Assembly: GCF_018263925.1 (NCBI RefSeq)
Contig: NZ_JAEVHF010000019.1
Span: forward strand, 32,334-96,333
DNA length: 64,000 nt
Direction: 5' to 3'
DNA from: Kistimonas asteriae
Lineage (GTDB): Bacteria; Pseudomonadota; Gammaproteobacteria; Pseudomonadales; Endozoicomonadaceae
Shown here in pieces: positions 17,496 through 26,824 of this stretch; position 1 is the first letter of the stretch; the number at the start of each line of letters is the position of its first letter. Both the position numbers and the translations under genes were made by a program. The notes under the pieces are model-generated. The model was not told the DNA's origin. It did not search any database and saw only the letters and a list, made by a program, of their open reading frames with translations.

Positions 17496-18029
17496 TCACA
17501 GGGTGTAGGAAAACGCGACGCCCACCCCACCGTTCTCAAAGTTGGCTGGCATGATGGCCAGGTTGGGATCGTCATAGGTGCTGGTGACCAGGTAGGAAAC
17601 CCCATAGGCCAACGCAGCACCGCCTGCGACATCGGTCGCCCAGTGTTTGTTGGCATGTACCCGTGAATGACCCACCACGCTGGCGGCAATATACGCTGGC
17701 AGTCCGTATTTCATACCATACCGGTGATGAAGATAGGCAGCGCCACTGAAGGCGCTGGCCGTATGTCCACTGGGAAAGCTTTGGTAATTCGACTTATTGG
17801 GGCGTCGAACATTTGTAATTCGCTTGGTCGCGTGGGTAATCCCCTGGGTGATCACCCAGCCTTTGAGCATTTGTTGCATGCCTTCAGTGTCATCTTTGTA
17901 GAAAGAGACCGCCAGTGCGGCCAGAGGAACAGCAAACTGGCCGACATCCCCGACGGTTTCATAGTTAGCCTGTACTGGTGAAGCGATTGCAGTGGCAACT
18001 AAGGCTGCGGCGATCAGTGGCTGCTTCAT
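17496..18029 (-). CDS. Periplasmic PAP2-family phosphatase
   Basis: A 177-residue protein with a cleavable signal peptide (MKQPLIAAALVATAIASPVQA). The three PAP2 motifs are present: KRITNVRRP, QSFPSGHTASAF and GHSRVHANKHWATD. The fold is short and soluble or weakly membrane-bound, unlike the seven-helix lipid phosphatase at 19290. It should hydrolyse phosphate esters in the periplasm. It is divergent from a MarR regulator, and the shared upstream region carries three operator-like palindromes. Confidence 0.88.
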   Translation of the reverse strand: MKQPLIAAALVATAIASPVQANYETVGDVGQFAVPLAALAVSFYKDDTEGMQQMLKGWVITQGITHATKRITNVRRPNKSNYQSFPSGHTASAFSGAAYLHHRYGMKYGLPAYIAASVVGHSRVHANKHWATDVAGGAALAYGVSYLVTSTYDDPNLAIMPANFENGGVGVAFSYTL

Positions 18030-18062
18030 GAGTGTGACCCCTTGGGTTTGGTTTTTGTAATT

Positions 18063-18080
18063 AGGTTTGATATCGAATCA
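18063..18080. promoter_or_regulatory. Operator-like palindrome 1 (MarR candidate)
   Basis: AGGTTTGATATCGAATCA, first of three 18-bp sites fitting AGGTTYKAYRTYRAAYYW between the PAP2 and marR genes. It lies 34 nt upstream of the PAP2 start. Confidence 0.5.
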
Positions 18081-18103
18081 TTTAAGAGTGCGGTGACTTT
18101 ATA

Positions 18104-18121
18104 AGGTTTGATGTTAAACCT
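18104..18121. promoter_or_regulatory. Operator-like palindrome 2 (MarR candidate)
   Basis: AGGTTTGATGTTAAACCT, the most symmetric copy (AGGTTT / AAACCT). It is 41 bp, about four helical turns, from site 1. Confidence 0.55.
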
Positions 18122-18181
18122 CAATTGTTTATATGTAAGGAATAACCGTATATGTTGATTAAAATATAAGTTTATGTATTT

Positions 18182-18199
18182 AGGTTCTACGTCGAACTA
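18182..18199. promoter_or_regulatory. Operator-like palindrome 3 (MarR candidate)
   Basis: AGGTTCTACGTCGAACTA with GTTC / GAAC arms, 60 nt before the marR start. A small CCCGTT / AACGGG hairpin follows at 18205-18220 in the leader. Confidence 0.5.
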
Positions 18200-18259
18200 T
18201 GTTGCCCGTTTTCTAACGGGAAGCTAGAATCGGGGCACGATCAGGAAAGGTGTTACCGA

Positions 18260-18703
18260 ATGAAAGCTTACGAGACGACGGCAGGAAGGAGCTGGATAGC
18301 CATGCACGTTCTCCAGAATCACGTGCAGGCAGAGCTGCAAAAGCGAAACAGTAGTATTAACATCGAACAGCTCTTACTGCTGATGGAGCTGGACTGGGAA
18401 GATGGCTTGCGTCCCACGGTGCTGGCGGAGCGGATGCTGCGCAGCAAGGGAACCCTTTCCAGCCTTATCCGTCATGCGGAGCGAGGTGAACTGATTGCTT
18501 CAGCCGCAGATCCTTCTAACCGGAATGCTAAGCGGATCTTCCTGACCCAGAAAGGCAAGCGGCTTCACGATGAATTGGCTCCCGTGGTTACCTCTGTACT
18601 TCAGGCGTCTGTTGGCCATTTATCCCGGGAGCATCAGAAGATTGTTGAAGACGCAATGGATGGCATTATCAGGAAATTTCATCCGGGATGGTTTGACCAG
18701 TAA
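18260..18703 (+). CDS. MarR-family transcriptional regulator
   Basis: A 147-residue protein with the MarR winged-helix core: LRPTVLAERMLRSKGTLSSLIRHAERGELI (helices 3-4, residues 50-80) and the wing DPSNRNAKRIFLTQKGKRL. It has N- and C-terminal dimerisation helices. It is divergent from the PAP2 gene at 17496, with three similar palindromes between them, so autoregulation and control of the phosphatase are likely. The ligand is unknown. Confidence 0.9.
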   Translation: MKAYETTAGRSWIAMHVLQNHVQAELQKRNSSINIEQLLLLMELDWEDGLRPTVLAERMLRSKGTLSSLIRHAERGELIASAADPSNRNAKRIFLTQKGKRLHDELAPVVTSVLQASVGHLSREHQKIVEDAMDGIIRKFHPGWFDQ

Positions 18704-18954
18704 CCTGTGCTTCTGACATCTGCGCTACATTGCGTTCCGGGCTTTGTAGCCAGAAAGTCTGGCCTCGACAGTCGTTATATTTCGCTAATCAATCCTCCCC
18801 GCATCTTTTCGTTTTTTCATTACCCTCTTTGCTTCTTGATCCAGGTAATAGCAACCGTTCTCCTGCGGATAAAGGGTTCCTGATGCAGAATGGTTAACGG
18901 ATCGTATTTGAGTGCAAGGCCGTTTTATTCCGTGACTCTGTCATTTTTTTATTA
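18704..18954. other. Gap after marR
   Basis: No gene seen. The stretch is followed by a copy of the OMP-type promoter (18955-18993) and then a leader of nearly 300 nt before the PAP2 gene at 19290. A 75-codon frame at 19057-19284 in that leader has no ribosome site or motif and is not accepted. Confidence 0.4.
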
Positions 18955-18993
18955 CGGATAGTGAATTTTCTGGCATCTGATAATCCTTAGAAT
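18955..18993 (+). promoter_or_regulatory. Fourth copy of the OMP-type promoter, upstream of the PAP2 gene
   Basis: CGGATAGTGAATTTT from 18955 and TAGAAT at 18988-18993 within AATCCTTAGAATACGCC; spacing is 33 nt as in the OMP copies. The following sequence does not match the OMP 5' UTR, so only the promoter is shared. The next gene starts 296 nt downstream. Confidence 0.55.
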
Positions 18994-19289
18994 ACGCCGA
19001 AAAGGTCCGTTGGAAACCGTAGCAGGCAGAGAGATTTTGCCTGAAAGGTAACGGGTTTGACCGGAGTCAGGTTGAGTGTATGGACGTTCAGCGGCCAGAA
19101 TCACTCCCTGAGTGGCAATGGCGGCCTCCTCGTCCTGATAACTGCCGTTTATGCCACGGGACTGCAATGGCCTGGCTCCTGGTCACCTTCCACCTTTTTG
19201 TCGGTAGTGGTTGTTCCTTCATTGTTATGCGCATGGGATTGGGCGGTTGTTAGCTGTCCGGCAGGTTGTGGAATTAAGATATAGCGGAT

Positions 19290-20111
19290 ATGGCATCACA
19301 TAATAAAACCTTCCTTCATTTTCAGGGTATTCCTGTCGCTCTGGTTTCATGGCTGTTATTACCCAGTGCCGGATTATTGTTATTAACAACAGGAAATGAG
19401 TCGCTGTTTCTGTATCTAAATGATGGTCTCAACCGTCTCATTGGTCCTTCGTTCTGGGCTTTTATTACGAATTTTGGTGATGGTTTTTTTCTGTTTCCGC
19501 TAGCGATGCTGCTGGCATGGAAAAGGCCGGACAGACAATTAGATATTCTTCTAGCCGGGATTCTGGCTGCCATTTGTCTGAAAATAACCAAAGGTTTGAT
19601 CGCTGCAGATCGGCCGGTCGCGTTGCTGGGGCAATCGATAACCAATGTCACAGGGCCGGTACTGAAACGCCATAGTCTACCTTCCGGTCATTCGGGTACC
19701 GTGTTTCTGTTTGCGGGATTGAGCATGATCTGGCTACGGAATAATACGGTGCTGATCGTTGTGATGCTGGCAGGGCTGGTCGCCTTGTCGCGCATCGCCG
19801 TTGGTGCGCACTGGCCGGCAGATATCCTGTTGGGGGCGTGGATTGGGTTAGTCTGTACGGCACTGGGGGTTACGTTCCGTCGATCTCTCCGGTGTGGTGG
19901 ACTTCAGTATCGACTGGCTTACATGCTCCCTGGACTGGTGACCGCAGTGGTGCTGCCGCACTATAACAACGGATTTCGTGACTTTGGTGGCGTGCTGTTG
20001 TGCCAGTATATGCTCGCAATCATCGCCCTGTTGGTCGTGATCGGTGAAATTGCCGCTATTTACCGACGTGGTGATCAGTGTCATAGCGTCGAAGAGGGTT
20101 ATGCCGGATAA
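19290..20111 (+). CDS. Integral membrane PAP2-family lipid phosphatase
   Basis: A 273-residue protein with about seven membrane helices. PAP2 motifs: KGLIAADRP (about residue 106), SLPSGHS (about 130) and SRIAVGAHWPADILLG (about 170). This form dephosphorylates undecaprenyl pyrophosphate, phosphatidic acid or lipid A-type substrates at the outer face of the inner membrane; which one cannot be told. Its upstream region contains the same promoter element as the three OMP genes, suggesting shared envelope-related control. Confidence 0.9.
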   Translation: MASHNKTFLHFQGIPVALVSWLLLPSAGLLLLTTGNESLFLYLNDGLNRLIGPSFWAFITNFGDGFFLFPLAMLLAWKRPDRQLDILLAGILAAICLKITKGLIAADRPVALLGQSITNVTGPVLKRHSLPSGHSGTVFLFAGLSMIWLRNNTVLIVVMLAGLVALSRIAVGAHWPADILLGAWIGLVCTALGVTFRRSLRCGGLQYRLAYMLPGLVTAVVLPHYNNGFRDFGGVLLCQYMLAIIALLVVIGEIAAIYRRGDQCHSVEEGYAG

Positions 20112-20156
20112 CGTGTCATTAGTCCCCTGAAAACCGTCTTCTCGAGGTAATGCACC

Positions 20157-21029
20157 ATGAAGATTCAACCGCTCAAGGCCTTCGTGATGACGGCTGAAAT
20201 GGGCTCTATTTCTGAAGCGGCGCGTAAGATGGCGCGTCCCCGTCCTCAGGTCAGTAACTGGATCAGTGACCTGGAGGCTGACTGGGGCGTAGATCTGTTT
20301 GACCGCTCCAGCCATAAGCCGGAGTTGACCGAAGAAGGCCGACAGCTTCTGGACTATAGCCGTACCATCCTGCGAAATCTGGACAACCTGGATTCCAAGG
20401 TGAAAAATCTGCACCGGCAAAACAGCCTGCTAAGGATCGGGTTTGAGCGGTGTATTGCCCCGCTGCAAATCCAGCGATTACTGGAAGCATTGATGGTTCG
20501 TTATCCATCATTGTCGCTGAATGTGCTGTCCGAATCGTCCTGTCACATTCAGCGGGAACTGCAGGCAGGGCGGCTGGATATCGGCTTCTGTAACAACTAT
20601 TACGTAGCGTCTCAGGATGTCCGCATGCGCCATGCGTTCGACAGCCGCTATATCGGTTGCTGTGCACCGGATTACCCACTGAATAATATTGAGGAACTGA
20701 CTGCTAATGACGTCAGCCCCTACCGGCAGATCGACCTGTTTCTCCGGGAGGAAGACCTGCCGGACACGACCCGCTTCAGCGCCGATATTATGCAGGTCGA
20801 CAGCTATCAGACGCTGCTTCCATTGATAGTGGGTGGCTATGGCTGGGGTATCTGTCCGATGAGCTTTGCCCGGCCTTATCTGAATGAAGGTAAGCTGGCG
20901 ATCCTCAATCACCCGGAGGCCGTCGGTAGTCTGCCTATTTATGCCATGCATATGGATGCCTTGGCCTGTGAACCGTTTGCCGAGTGGGTGATTGAAGAAG
21001 GGGGCCACTATCTCGCTGGCATCGACTGA
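20157..21029 (+). CDS. LysR-family transcriptional regulator
   Basis: A 290-residue protein with the LysR helix-turn-helix at residues 18-45 (GSISEAARKMARPRPQVSNWISDLEADWG) and an effector-binding domain from about residue 90. The ATG follows GAGGTAATGCACC. It lies 45 nt after the PAP2 gene in the same direction and 10 nt from the end of a convergent SDR gene. The target is unknown; the PAP2 gene or the SDR are possible. Confidence 0.9.
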   Translation: MKIQPLKAFVMTAEMGSISEAARKMARPRPQVSNWISDLEADWGVDLFDRSSHKPELTEEGRQLLDYSRTILRNLDNLDSKVKNLHRQNSLLRIGFERCIAPLQIQRLLEALMVRYPSLSLNVLSESSCHIQRELQAGRLDIGFCNNYYVASQDVRMRHAFDSRYIGCCAPDYPLNNIEELTANDVSPYRQIDLFLREEDLPDTTRFSADIMQVDSYQTLLPLIVGGYGWGICPMSFARPYLNEGKLAILNHPEAVGSLPIYAMHMDALACEPFAEWVIEEGGHYLAGID

Positions 21030-21039
21030 TTGGCAATCA

Positions 21040-21813
21040 TCATCCCATGGCTTCCAGTGATTCAGGCAAGACTTGACCACCATCAACCACTAATGTCTGG
21101 CCGGTAATAAAGCCGGCTTCTCGAGAGGCGAGGAAAAGTGCCGCGTAGGCAATATCATCCGTTGATCCCAACTTTTGCATCGGAATGGATGCTTTCATTG
21201 TGGCCATGTACTCTTCTGCCAACTCAGTCATACCTTCCGTGGCAATATTGCCTGGAAGAATGGCGTTGATTGTTATCCCGGTTGATGCCAGTTCAATGGC
21301 TGCCGTACGCATAAACCCGAGCATGGCGGCTTTGCTGGCACCGTAGTGTGACCAGCCGGGATAACCGGTAATCGGACCGGTGATCGATGATGTCAGGATG
21401 ATGCGTCCCTGGTCGGATTTTTCCAGCGGTGGCAGGGCGCTTTTTACCGCATGAAACATGCCTTTGACGTTAACGTCCATTACCGTGTCCCAGTCTTTGG
21501 CAGTCATTTTTTTCAGTCGGGTATTGGGGAATATGCCAGCATTGCAGCAGAGGATATCGAGCCCTCCAAACCGCTGAACAGCCTGATCAACCGCGGCTTG
21601 TACCGCTTGAGCATCGGTCACATCGGTACAACAGTAATCAGCGGTACCTCCGCCTGCCCGAATACTGGATACGGCTTCGCTCAACAGAGCCTCATTACGG
21701 GCAGCGAGCAAGACCTTGCACCCCTTTTCGGCAAATACGTTGGCAACCCCTTTGCCGATGCCTTTGCTTGCGCCAGTAATAAGAACACTACGACCAGAGA
21801 GTGGTGCCAGCAT
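21040..21813 (-). CDS. SDR-family oxidoreductase (FabG-like)
   Basis: A 257-residue classical short-chain dehydrogenase. NAD(P) motif TGASKGIG at residues 14-21, NAG in LDILCCNAG, catalytic Ser in LTSSITG, and YGASK with the Tyr/Lys pair. The arginine after the first strand (AARNE) favours NADPH. It resembles 3-oxoacyl-ACP reductase FabG, but no fatty acid genes are nearby, so the substrate is open. It ends 10 nt from the convergent LysR gene. Confidence 0.9.
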   Translation of the reverse strand: MLAPLSGRSVLITGASKGIGKGVANVFAEKGCKVLLAARNEALLSEAVSSIRAGGGTADYCCTDVTDAQAVQAAVDQAVQRFGGLDILCCNAGIFPNTRLKKMTAKDWDTVMDVNVKGMFHAVKSALPPLEKSDQGRIILTSSITGPITGYPGWSHYGASKAAMLGFMRTAAIELASTGITINAILPGNIATEGMTELAEEYMATMKASIPMQKLGSTDDIAYAALFLASREAGFITGQTLVVDGGQVLPESLEAMG

Positions 21814-22476
21814 GCCTGCAACCTGTTGATAACTGTTTGTGAAAAACTGAAATAAAGCAGGTTTTTGAATGACCGCCAGAATGATTTTGTTGCGATCGGT
21901 GAGGAACGGATAAGCAAACGGTATTTTTTATCGTCAGTGTTATTAGCTGTTTGCTTTTGTTTATGCATGTTGTTTAATGAAAGTGCAGTTCTATACTCAG
22001 TGGCATTTGCTGTATTCAGGCTGAGGGATCAGGCACATCGTGGTATACGTTGTGACGTTGATGTAGTGGTAATGCCGTATTCGCCTTTAGGGGATGAAAC
22101 AAAGTGTGTAGTAACTGGTCGCTGGTAACCGGTGTGCTGTATGGACCGAACGCGGGCTGGCTGGTCGATGTCTTAACCCTTGATAGTTGAAGTGCTGTAA
22201 CGGTCGGTGACCGCATCAGCCGTCATTGCCTCTCTGCAACCCAATGTATCGGGTATGGCACATTTGTGTCTTAACCCCACGATTCCTTCCCTGTCTGAAT
22301 CAGCCCTATAGCCCTGAGCGGTGCTGGATTGTGTCACAGGAGTGTCCGTCCAGTACCAGGCACCATAACAACAAGAATGCCGTAGTCACTGCAGCTTGTT
22401 TGTCCGGCGCATCAGGGTCTGGTGTGTGTGCAAACGAGTCGGTGGCGGAACCGATTAGTCAGAGGAATCTAAGGGA
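21814..22476. other. Long gap upstream of the cytochrome oxidase operon
   Basis: About 660 nt without a credible gene. An 87-codon TTG frame at 21865-22128 has one hydrophobic stretch but no ribosome site and no family features. The region must hold the promoter of the cox operon and of the divergent SDR gene, but I see no clear -35/-10 pair or known operator. Confidence 0.4.
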
Positions 22477-23655
22477 ATGAGGTTGCGCACACATAAGCTG
22501 TTCCTGCTTCTGGCTGGCCTGATGTCGACCGTGACAGCGAGGGCTGACTGGACTGTAAACATGACGGAAGGGGTGACCAGTCTCAGTCGCTCCATCTACA
22601 GCCTCCATATGACCATCTTCTGGATCTGTGTGGTCATCGGCGTGCTGGTTTTCGCGGTCATGTTCTGGTCGGTCATTTTCCATCGCAAATCCCGCGGGGC
22701 CAAGCCAGCTGAATTTCATGAAAGTACGGTGGTCGAGATTCTCTGGACCAGTGTGCCCTTCGCCATACTGGTCGCCATGGCCATACCGGCTACAAAGACG
22801 CTCATCGAAGTGTATGACGCGGATGACGCCGAGGTGGACATCAAGATCACTGGTTATCAGTGGAAATGGCAATACGAATATCTGGACGATGATGTCGGTT
22901 TCTTCAGTAACCTGAAAACCGGTAAGGAACAGATTTATAACGTCAGAACCAAAGATCCGGAATACCTGCTGGAAGTGGATGAGCCCATGGTGGTGCCGGT
23001 GGGACGGAAGATCCGTTTCCTGGTCACGGCCGCGGATGTTATCCACGCCTGGTGGGTACCGGCGCTGGCGGTGAAGAAAGATGCGATTCCCGGCTTTATC
23101 AATGAAGCCTGGACCAAGATAGATGAGCCCGGCATCTACCGCGGACAGTGCGCTGAACTCTGCGGTAAGGATCATGGCTTCATGCCGATCGTGGTCGATG
23201 CAAGATCAGAAGCGGATTACCAGGCCTGGCTGGATGAAAAGAAAGCCGAAGCCCAGAAAATCCGTGAGCTGACCAGCAAGGACTGGACCCTTGAGGAGCT
23301 TGTGGCCCGGGGGGAAGGTGTCTATACCAAGGTATGCGCCGCCTGTCACCAGCCTAACGGAAAAGGCATGCCGCCGATGTTCCCGGCACTGGATGGCTCG
23401 GATATGGCCACCAACCCGGCGCGGATGCTTGATCATGTGGACATTGTCGTGAATGGCAAGAAAGGCACGGCGATGCAGGCGTTTGGCGGTCAGTTGAGCG
23501 AAGCAGACCTCGCTGCGGTCATCACCTATGAACGGAATGCCTGGGGCAACAAGACCGGCGAGATGGTCACACCCAAGGCGATTCTGGATTACAAGCAGAC
23601 CGGCAAGCTGCCGGAAGTACAGGCCGGTAAGGCACCGGAAGGAGGCAGCATATGA
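22477..23655 (+). CDS. coxB: Cytochrome c oxidase subunit II with fused C-terminal cytochrome c (caa3-type)
   Basis: A 392-residue protein: signal peptide (ends TARA), two membrane helices (about 45-70 and 90-110), a CuA cupredoxin domain with CAELCGKDHGFM (ligands C, E, C, H, M), and a C-terminal heme c domain with CAACHQ and a distal Met in the TAMQAFG region. It accepts electrons from soluble cytochrome c and passes them through CuA to subunit I. The heme c fusion is common in Pseudomonas and marine relatives. It overlaps ctaD by 4 nt (ATGA). Confidence 0.96.
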   Translation: MRLRTHKLFLLLAGLMSTVTARADWTVNMTEGVTSLSRSIYSLHMTIFWICVVIGVLVFAVMFWSVIFHRKSRGAKPAEFHESTVVEILWTSVPFAILVAMAIPATKTLIEVYDADDAEVDIKITGYQWKWQYEYLDDDVGFFSNLKTGKEQIYNVRTKDPEYLLEVDEPMVVPVGRKIRFLVTAADVIHAWWVPALAVKKDAIPGFINEAWTKIDEPGIYRGQCAELCGKDHGFMPIVVDARSEADYQAWLDEKKAEAQKIRELTSKDWTLEELVARGEGVYTKVCAACHQPNGKGMPPMFPALDGSDMATNPARMLDHVDIVVNGKKGTAMQAFGGQLSEADLAAVITYERNAWGNKTGEMVTPKAILDYKQTGKLPEVQAGKAPEGGSI

Positions 23656-25232
23656 GCGCTGTGATTGACGATCATCAGGATCATCATCATGGTCCTGCCA
23701 AGGGCTTGATGCGGTGGGTTCTGACCACGAACCATAAAGACATCGGCTCCATGTACCTGTGGTTCAGCTTCGCCATGTTCCTGTTTGGCGGTTCCATGGC
23801 GATGGTGATCCGGGCGGAACTGTTCCAGCCGGGTATGCACATTGTTGAACCGGGCTTTTTCAACCAGATGACCACTATGCATGGTCTGGTGATGGTCTTT
23901 GGTGCAGTCATGCCGGCCTTTGTCGGTCTGGCAAACTGGATGATTCCGTTGATGATTGGTGCGCCGGACATGGCTCTGCCACGGATGAATAACTGGAGTT
24001 TCTGGATTCTGCCCTTTGCCTTCGCCTTGATGGCCAGCACGCTGTTTATGGAAGGCGGTGGTCCGAACTTTGGTTGGACGTTTTATGCGCCGCTGTCGAC
24101 GACGTATGGGCCACCTTCAACCACATTCTTTATTCTCGCTGTTCATATGATGGGGATCTCTTCCATCATGGGCGCGATCAATGTCATCGCCACGATTCTG
24201 AATCTGCGGGCTCCAGGTATGACGTTGATGAAGATGCCGTTGTTTGTCTGGACCTGGTTGATTACCGCTTACCTGTTGATTGCCGTTATGCCGGTATTGG
24301 CTGGTGTGGTCACCATGATGCTGATGGATATCCATTTCGGCACCAGCTTCTTCAATGCCGGCGGTGGTGGTGATCCAGTGTTATTCCAGCATGTGTTCTG
24401 GTTCTTCGGGCATCCCGAGGTCTATATCATGATCCTGCCAGCGTTCGGGATTGTGTCTGCCATCATTCCCGCCTTTGCCCGTAAGCAGCTGTTTGGCTAC
24501 ACCTCCATGGTGTATGCGGTGGCCAGTATTGCGTTCCTGTCATTCATTGTCTGGGCGCACCATATGTTTACGGTGGGGCTGCCACTGACCGGTGAACTCT
24601 TCTTCATGTATGCGACCATGCTGATCGCCGTACCAACCGGGGTGAAGGTGTTCAACTGGGTAGCAACCATGTTCAAGGGATCCATGACCTTTGAAACACC
24701 GATGCTGTTTGCGACGGCCTTTGTTGTGCTGTTTACCATCGGCGGCTTCTCCGGTCTGATGCTCGCCATTGCACCGGCAGACTTCCAGTATCACGACACC
24801 TACTTTGTGGTGGCTCATTTCCACTATGTACTGGTTCCCGGCGCGATCTTTGGCATCTTTGCCGGTGTGTATTACTGGCTGCCGAAATGGACGGGCCACA
24901 TGTACGACGAAACGCTGGGCAAGACGCACTTCTGGATGTCTTTTATTGGCATGAACCTGACGTTCTTCCCCATGCATTTCCTGGGGCTGGCGGGGATGCC
25001 GAGGCGCATACCGGACTACAATCTCCAGTTTGCTGATTTCAATATGATCGCAAGCGTGGGCGGTTTCCTCTTTGGTACCACCCAGCTGCTGTTCCTGTTC
25101 ATCGTGCTCAAATGTGTACGCAGTGGGAAGAAAGCACCGGCCAACCCCTGGGAAGGCGCACATGGGCTGGAGTGGACAGTACCGTCACCGGCGCCTTACC
25201 ACACGTTCAGTACACCACCGGATGTGAAATAG
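23652..25232 (+). CDS. ctaD: Cytochrome c oxidase subunit I (aa3-type)
   Basis: A 526-residue, 12-helix protein that holds heme a, heme a3 and CuB and reduces O2 while pumping protons. WFFGHPEVYIM contains the CuB His, the Tyr linked to it and the Glu of A1-type oxidases. VWAHHMFTVG provides the two further CuB His, and HDTYFVVAHFHYVL the heme His pair. It is translationally coupled to coxB. Length is typical. Confidence 0.97.
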   Translation: MSAVIDDHQDHHHGPAKGLMRWVLTTNHKDIGSMYLWFSFAMFLFGGSMAMVIRAELFQPGMHIVEPGFFNQMTTMHGLVMVFGAVMPAFVGLANWMIPLMIGAPDMALPRMNNWSFWILPFAFALMASTLFMEGGGPNFGWTFYAPLSTTYGPPSTTFFILAVHMMGISSIMGAINVIATILNLRAPGMTLMKMPLFVWTWLITAYLLIAVMPVLAGVVTMMLMDIHFGTSFFNAGGGGDPVLFQHVFWFFGHPEVYIMILPAFGIVSAIIPAFARKQLFGYTSMVYAVASIAFLSFIVWAHHMFTVGLPLTGELFFMYATMLIAVPTGVKVFNWVATMFKGSMTFETPMLFATAFVVLFTIGGFSGLMLAIAPADFQYHDTYFVVAHFHYVLVPGAIFGIFAGVYYWLPKWTGHMYDETLGKTHFWMSFIGMNLTFFPMHFLGLAGMPRRIPDYNLQFADFNMIASVGGFLFGTTQLLFLFIVLKCVRSGKKAPANPWEGAHGLEWTVPSPAPYHTFSTPPDVK

Positions 25233-25256
25233 GTTTAATGCAGCGAGGTAAAGGGA

Positions 25257-25808
25257 ATGGTGTTACAGGGGGCACAAAAGACCGTTATCAAGGCAACGCT
25301 GACAGCGGTTGCGATGTTTGGTTTTGGTTTTGCGATGGTGCCCCTCTATGACGTGTTCTGCAAGGTGACCGGGCTGAACGGGAAGACCAGCGATACACCC
25401 TATGAATACAGGGCTGAAGCCGCCCGGGTCGATACGTCCCGGACAGTGACCATTCAGTTTGTCAGCACCAATAATGCCAATATGAGCTGGGCTTTCAGTC
25501 CGAGTGTGAGGAAGGTGTCTGTTCATCCCGGTGAGGTGGCGGAGCTGAGCTTCAATGTCCGTAACCCGAGCGGCCAGCGTATGATCGGGCAGGCTATTCC
25601 CAGCGTAACGCCCTTTGATGGCACCGATTTCTTGCATAAAACAGAATGTTTCTGTTTTACCACTCAGCCGCTGGAAGCGTTTGAAGAGAAAAATATGCCG
25701 CTGAAAATCATTATTGATCCCGCATTACCACGGCATATCAAGAAATTAACCCTGTCATATACGCTGTTTGATGTGACAGACATGTATGCAGCAGCGAGCA
25801 CGCCATGA
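25257..25808 (+). CDS. ctaG: Cytochrome c oxidase assembly protein CtaG/Cox11 (CuB insertion)
   Basis: A 183-residue protein with one N-terminal membrane helix (residues 10-33, ending PLYDVFCKVTGLNGKT) and a periplasmic immunoglobulin-like domain carrying the copper-binding ECFCF motif. It delivers copper to CuB of subunit I. AGGTAAAGGGA precedes the ATG. Its place between subunits I and III is standard. Confidence 0.95.
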   Translation: MVLQGAQKTVIKATLTAVAMFGFGFAMVPLYDVFCKVTGLNGKTSDTPYEYRAEAARVDTSRTVTIQFVSTNNANMSWAFSPSVRKVSVHPGEVAELSFNVRNPSGQRMIGQAIPSVTPFDGTDFLHKTECFCFTTQPLEAFEEKNMPLKIIIDPALPRHIKKLTLSYTLFDVTDMYAAASTP

Positions 25809-25929
25809 CGTCTCGCAGGCTAACATTGCAGTAATACAGACACTAATTTGCAAGGGACAGCCGGGCTGTAGTCCTAACCGATCACGCCGCTGCCACTGCC
25901 GGGAGCGACGTAAGGAAAGGGGATAACAG

Positions 25930-26817
25930 ATGGCAGCAGAAGGTAATTACTATGTGCCGGCCCAGAGCAAGTGGCCGATAGTCGCAACAATCGGCCTGTT
26001 CCTGACGATGGTCGGCATGGGCATGATGATGAATGACATGTCCGCCGGCGTTAAAGATTCCTCGGCGCATTTTGTCTTCCTGGCAGGTTCGTTGATACTG
26101 GCTTATATGTTGTTTGGCTGGTTCGGCAATGTTATCCAGGAATCCCGCGCAGGGCTTTACAGTGACCAGATGGACCGGAGTTTCCGCTGGGGCATGGGCT
26201 GGTTTATTTTCTCGGAAATCATGTTCTTTGCCGCTTTCTTTGGCGCCCTTTTCTACGTTCGTAACTACGCCGTGCCCTGGTTAGGGGGAGATGGGGATAA
26301 AGGCCTTTCCAGTATGCTGTGGCCTGATTTTGTTTCTCAATGGCCATTGATGAGCAATCCGGACAATGAAACCTTCATGGGACCCGCGGAAGTCATACCG
26401 GCAGCAGGATTACCCTTGATCAACACGATTCTGCTGATCACCTCCAGTTTCACCGCAACCTTTGCGCATCATGCCCTTCGAAAGGATGCGCGGAAGAAAA
26501 CCAAGATCTGGTTAGGTTTAACCCTGGTACTGGGTTTTTCGTTTTTGGTGTTGCAGGCCATGGAGTATATTCATGCCTATGAGGAGCTGGGGCTGACCCT
26601 GGCTTCAGGCATCTATGGTTCAACCTTTTTCATGCTGACCGGCTTTCATGGTGCCCACGTAACGCTGGGAGCCATCATGCTCACTGTCATGCTCGTCAGA
26701 ATCATGAAAGGTCATTTCACGCCGGATAACCATTTTGGTTTTGAGGCCGCCTGCTGGTATTGGCACTTTGTGGATGTGGTCTGGATTGGGTTGTTTATCT
26801 TCGTATATATCTTTTAG
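25930..26817 (+). CDS. ctaE: Cytochrome c oxidase subunit III
   Basis: A 295-residue, seven-helix membrane protein. Subunit III features include the WGMGWFIFSEIMFFAAFFGALFY segment with its conserved Glu, and the C-terminal FHGAHVTLGAIML and WYWHFVDVVWIGLF motifs. It stabilises the O2 and proton routes of subunit I. AAGGAAAGGGG precedes the ATG. It ends the structural cox operon, followed by a palindromic terminator. Confidence 0.96.
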   Translation: MAAEGNYYVPAQSKWPIVATIGLFLTMVGMGMMMNDMSAGVKDSSAHFVFLAGSLILAYMLFGWFGNVIQESRAGLYSDQMDRSFRWGMGWFIFSEIMFFAAFFGALFYVRNYAVPWLGGDGDKGLSSMLWPDFVSQWPLMSNPDNETFMGPAEVIPAAGLPLINTILLITSSFTATFAHHALRKDARKKTKIWLGLTLVLGFSFLVLQAMEYIHAYEELGLTLASGIYGSTFFMLTGFHGAHVTLGAIMLTVMLVRIMKGHFTPDNHFGFEAACWYWHFVDVVWIGLFIFVYIF

Positions 26818-26824
26818 TTTTTAA

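Noticed and set aside
19057..19284. 75-codon + strand frame before the PAP2 gene
   Set aside because: No ribosome site, no family features, Trp/Ser/Cys-rich composition; it is more likely the untranslated leader of the PAP2 transcript.
21865..22128. 87-codon frame with one hydrophobic stretch upstream of coxB
   Set aside because: TTG start without ribosome site, and the second half looks random; not supported as a gene.
22459..23175. 238-codon minus strand frame over coxB
   Set aside because: Antisense shadow of the CuA subunit gene; His/Asp-rich as expected for the complement of such a gene.
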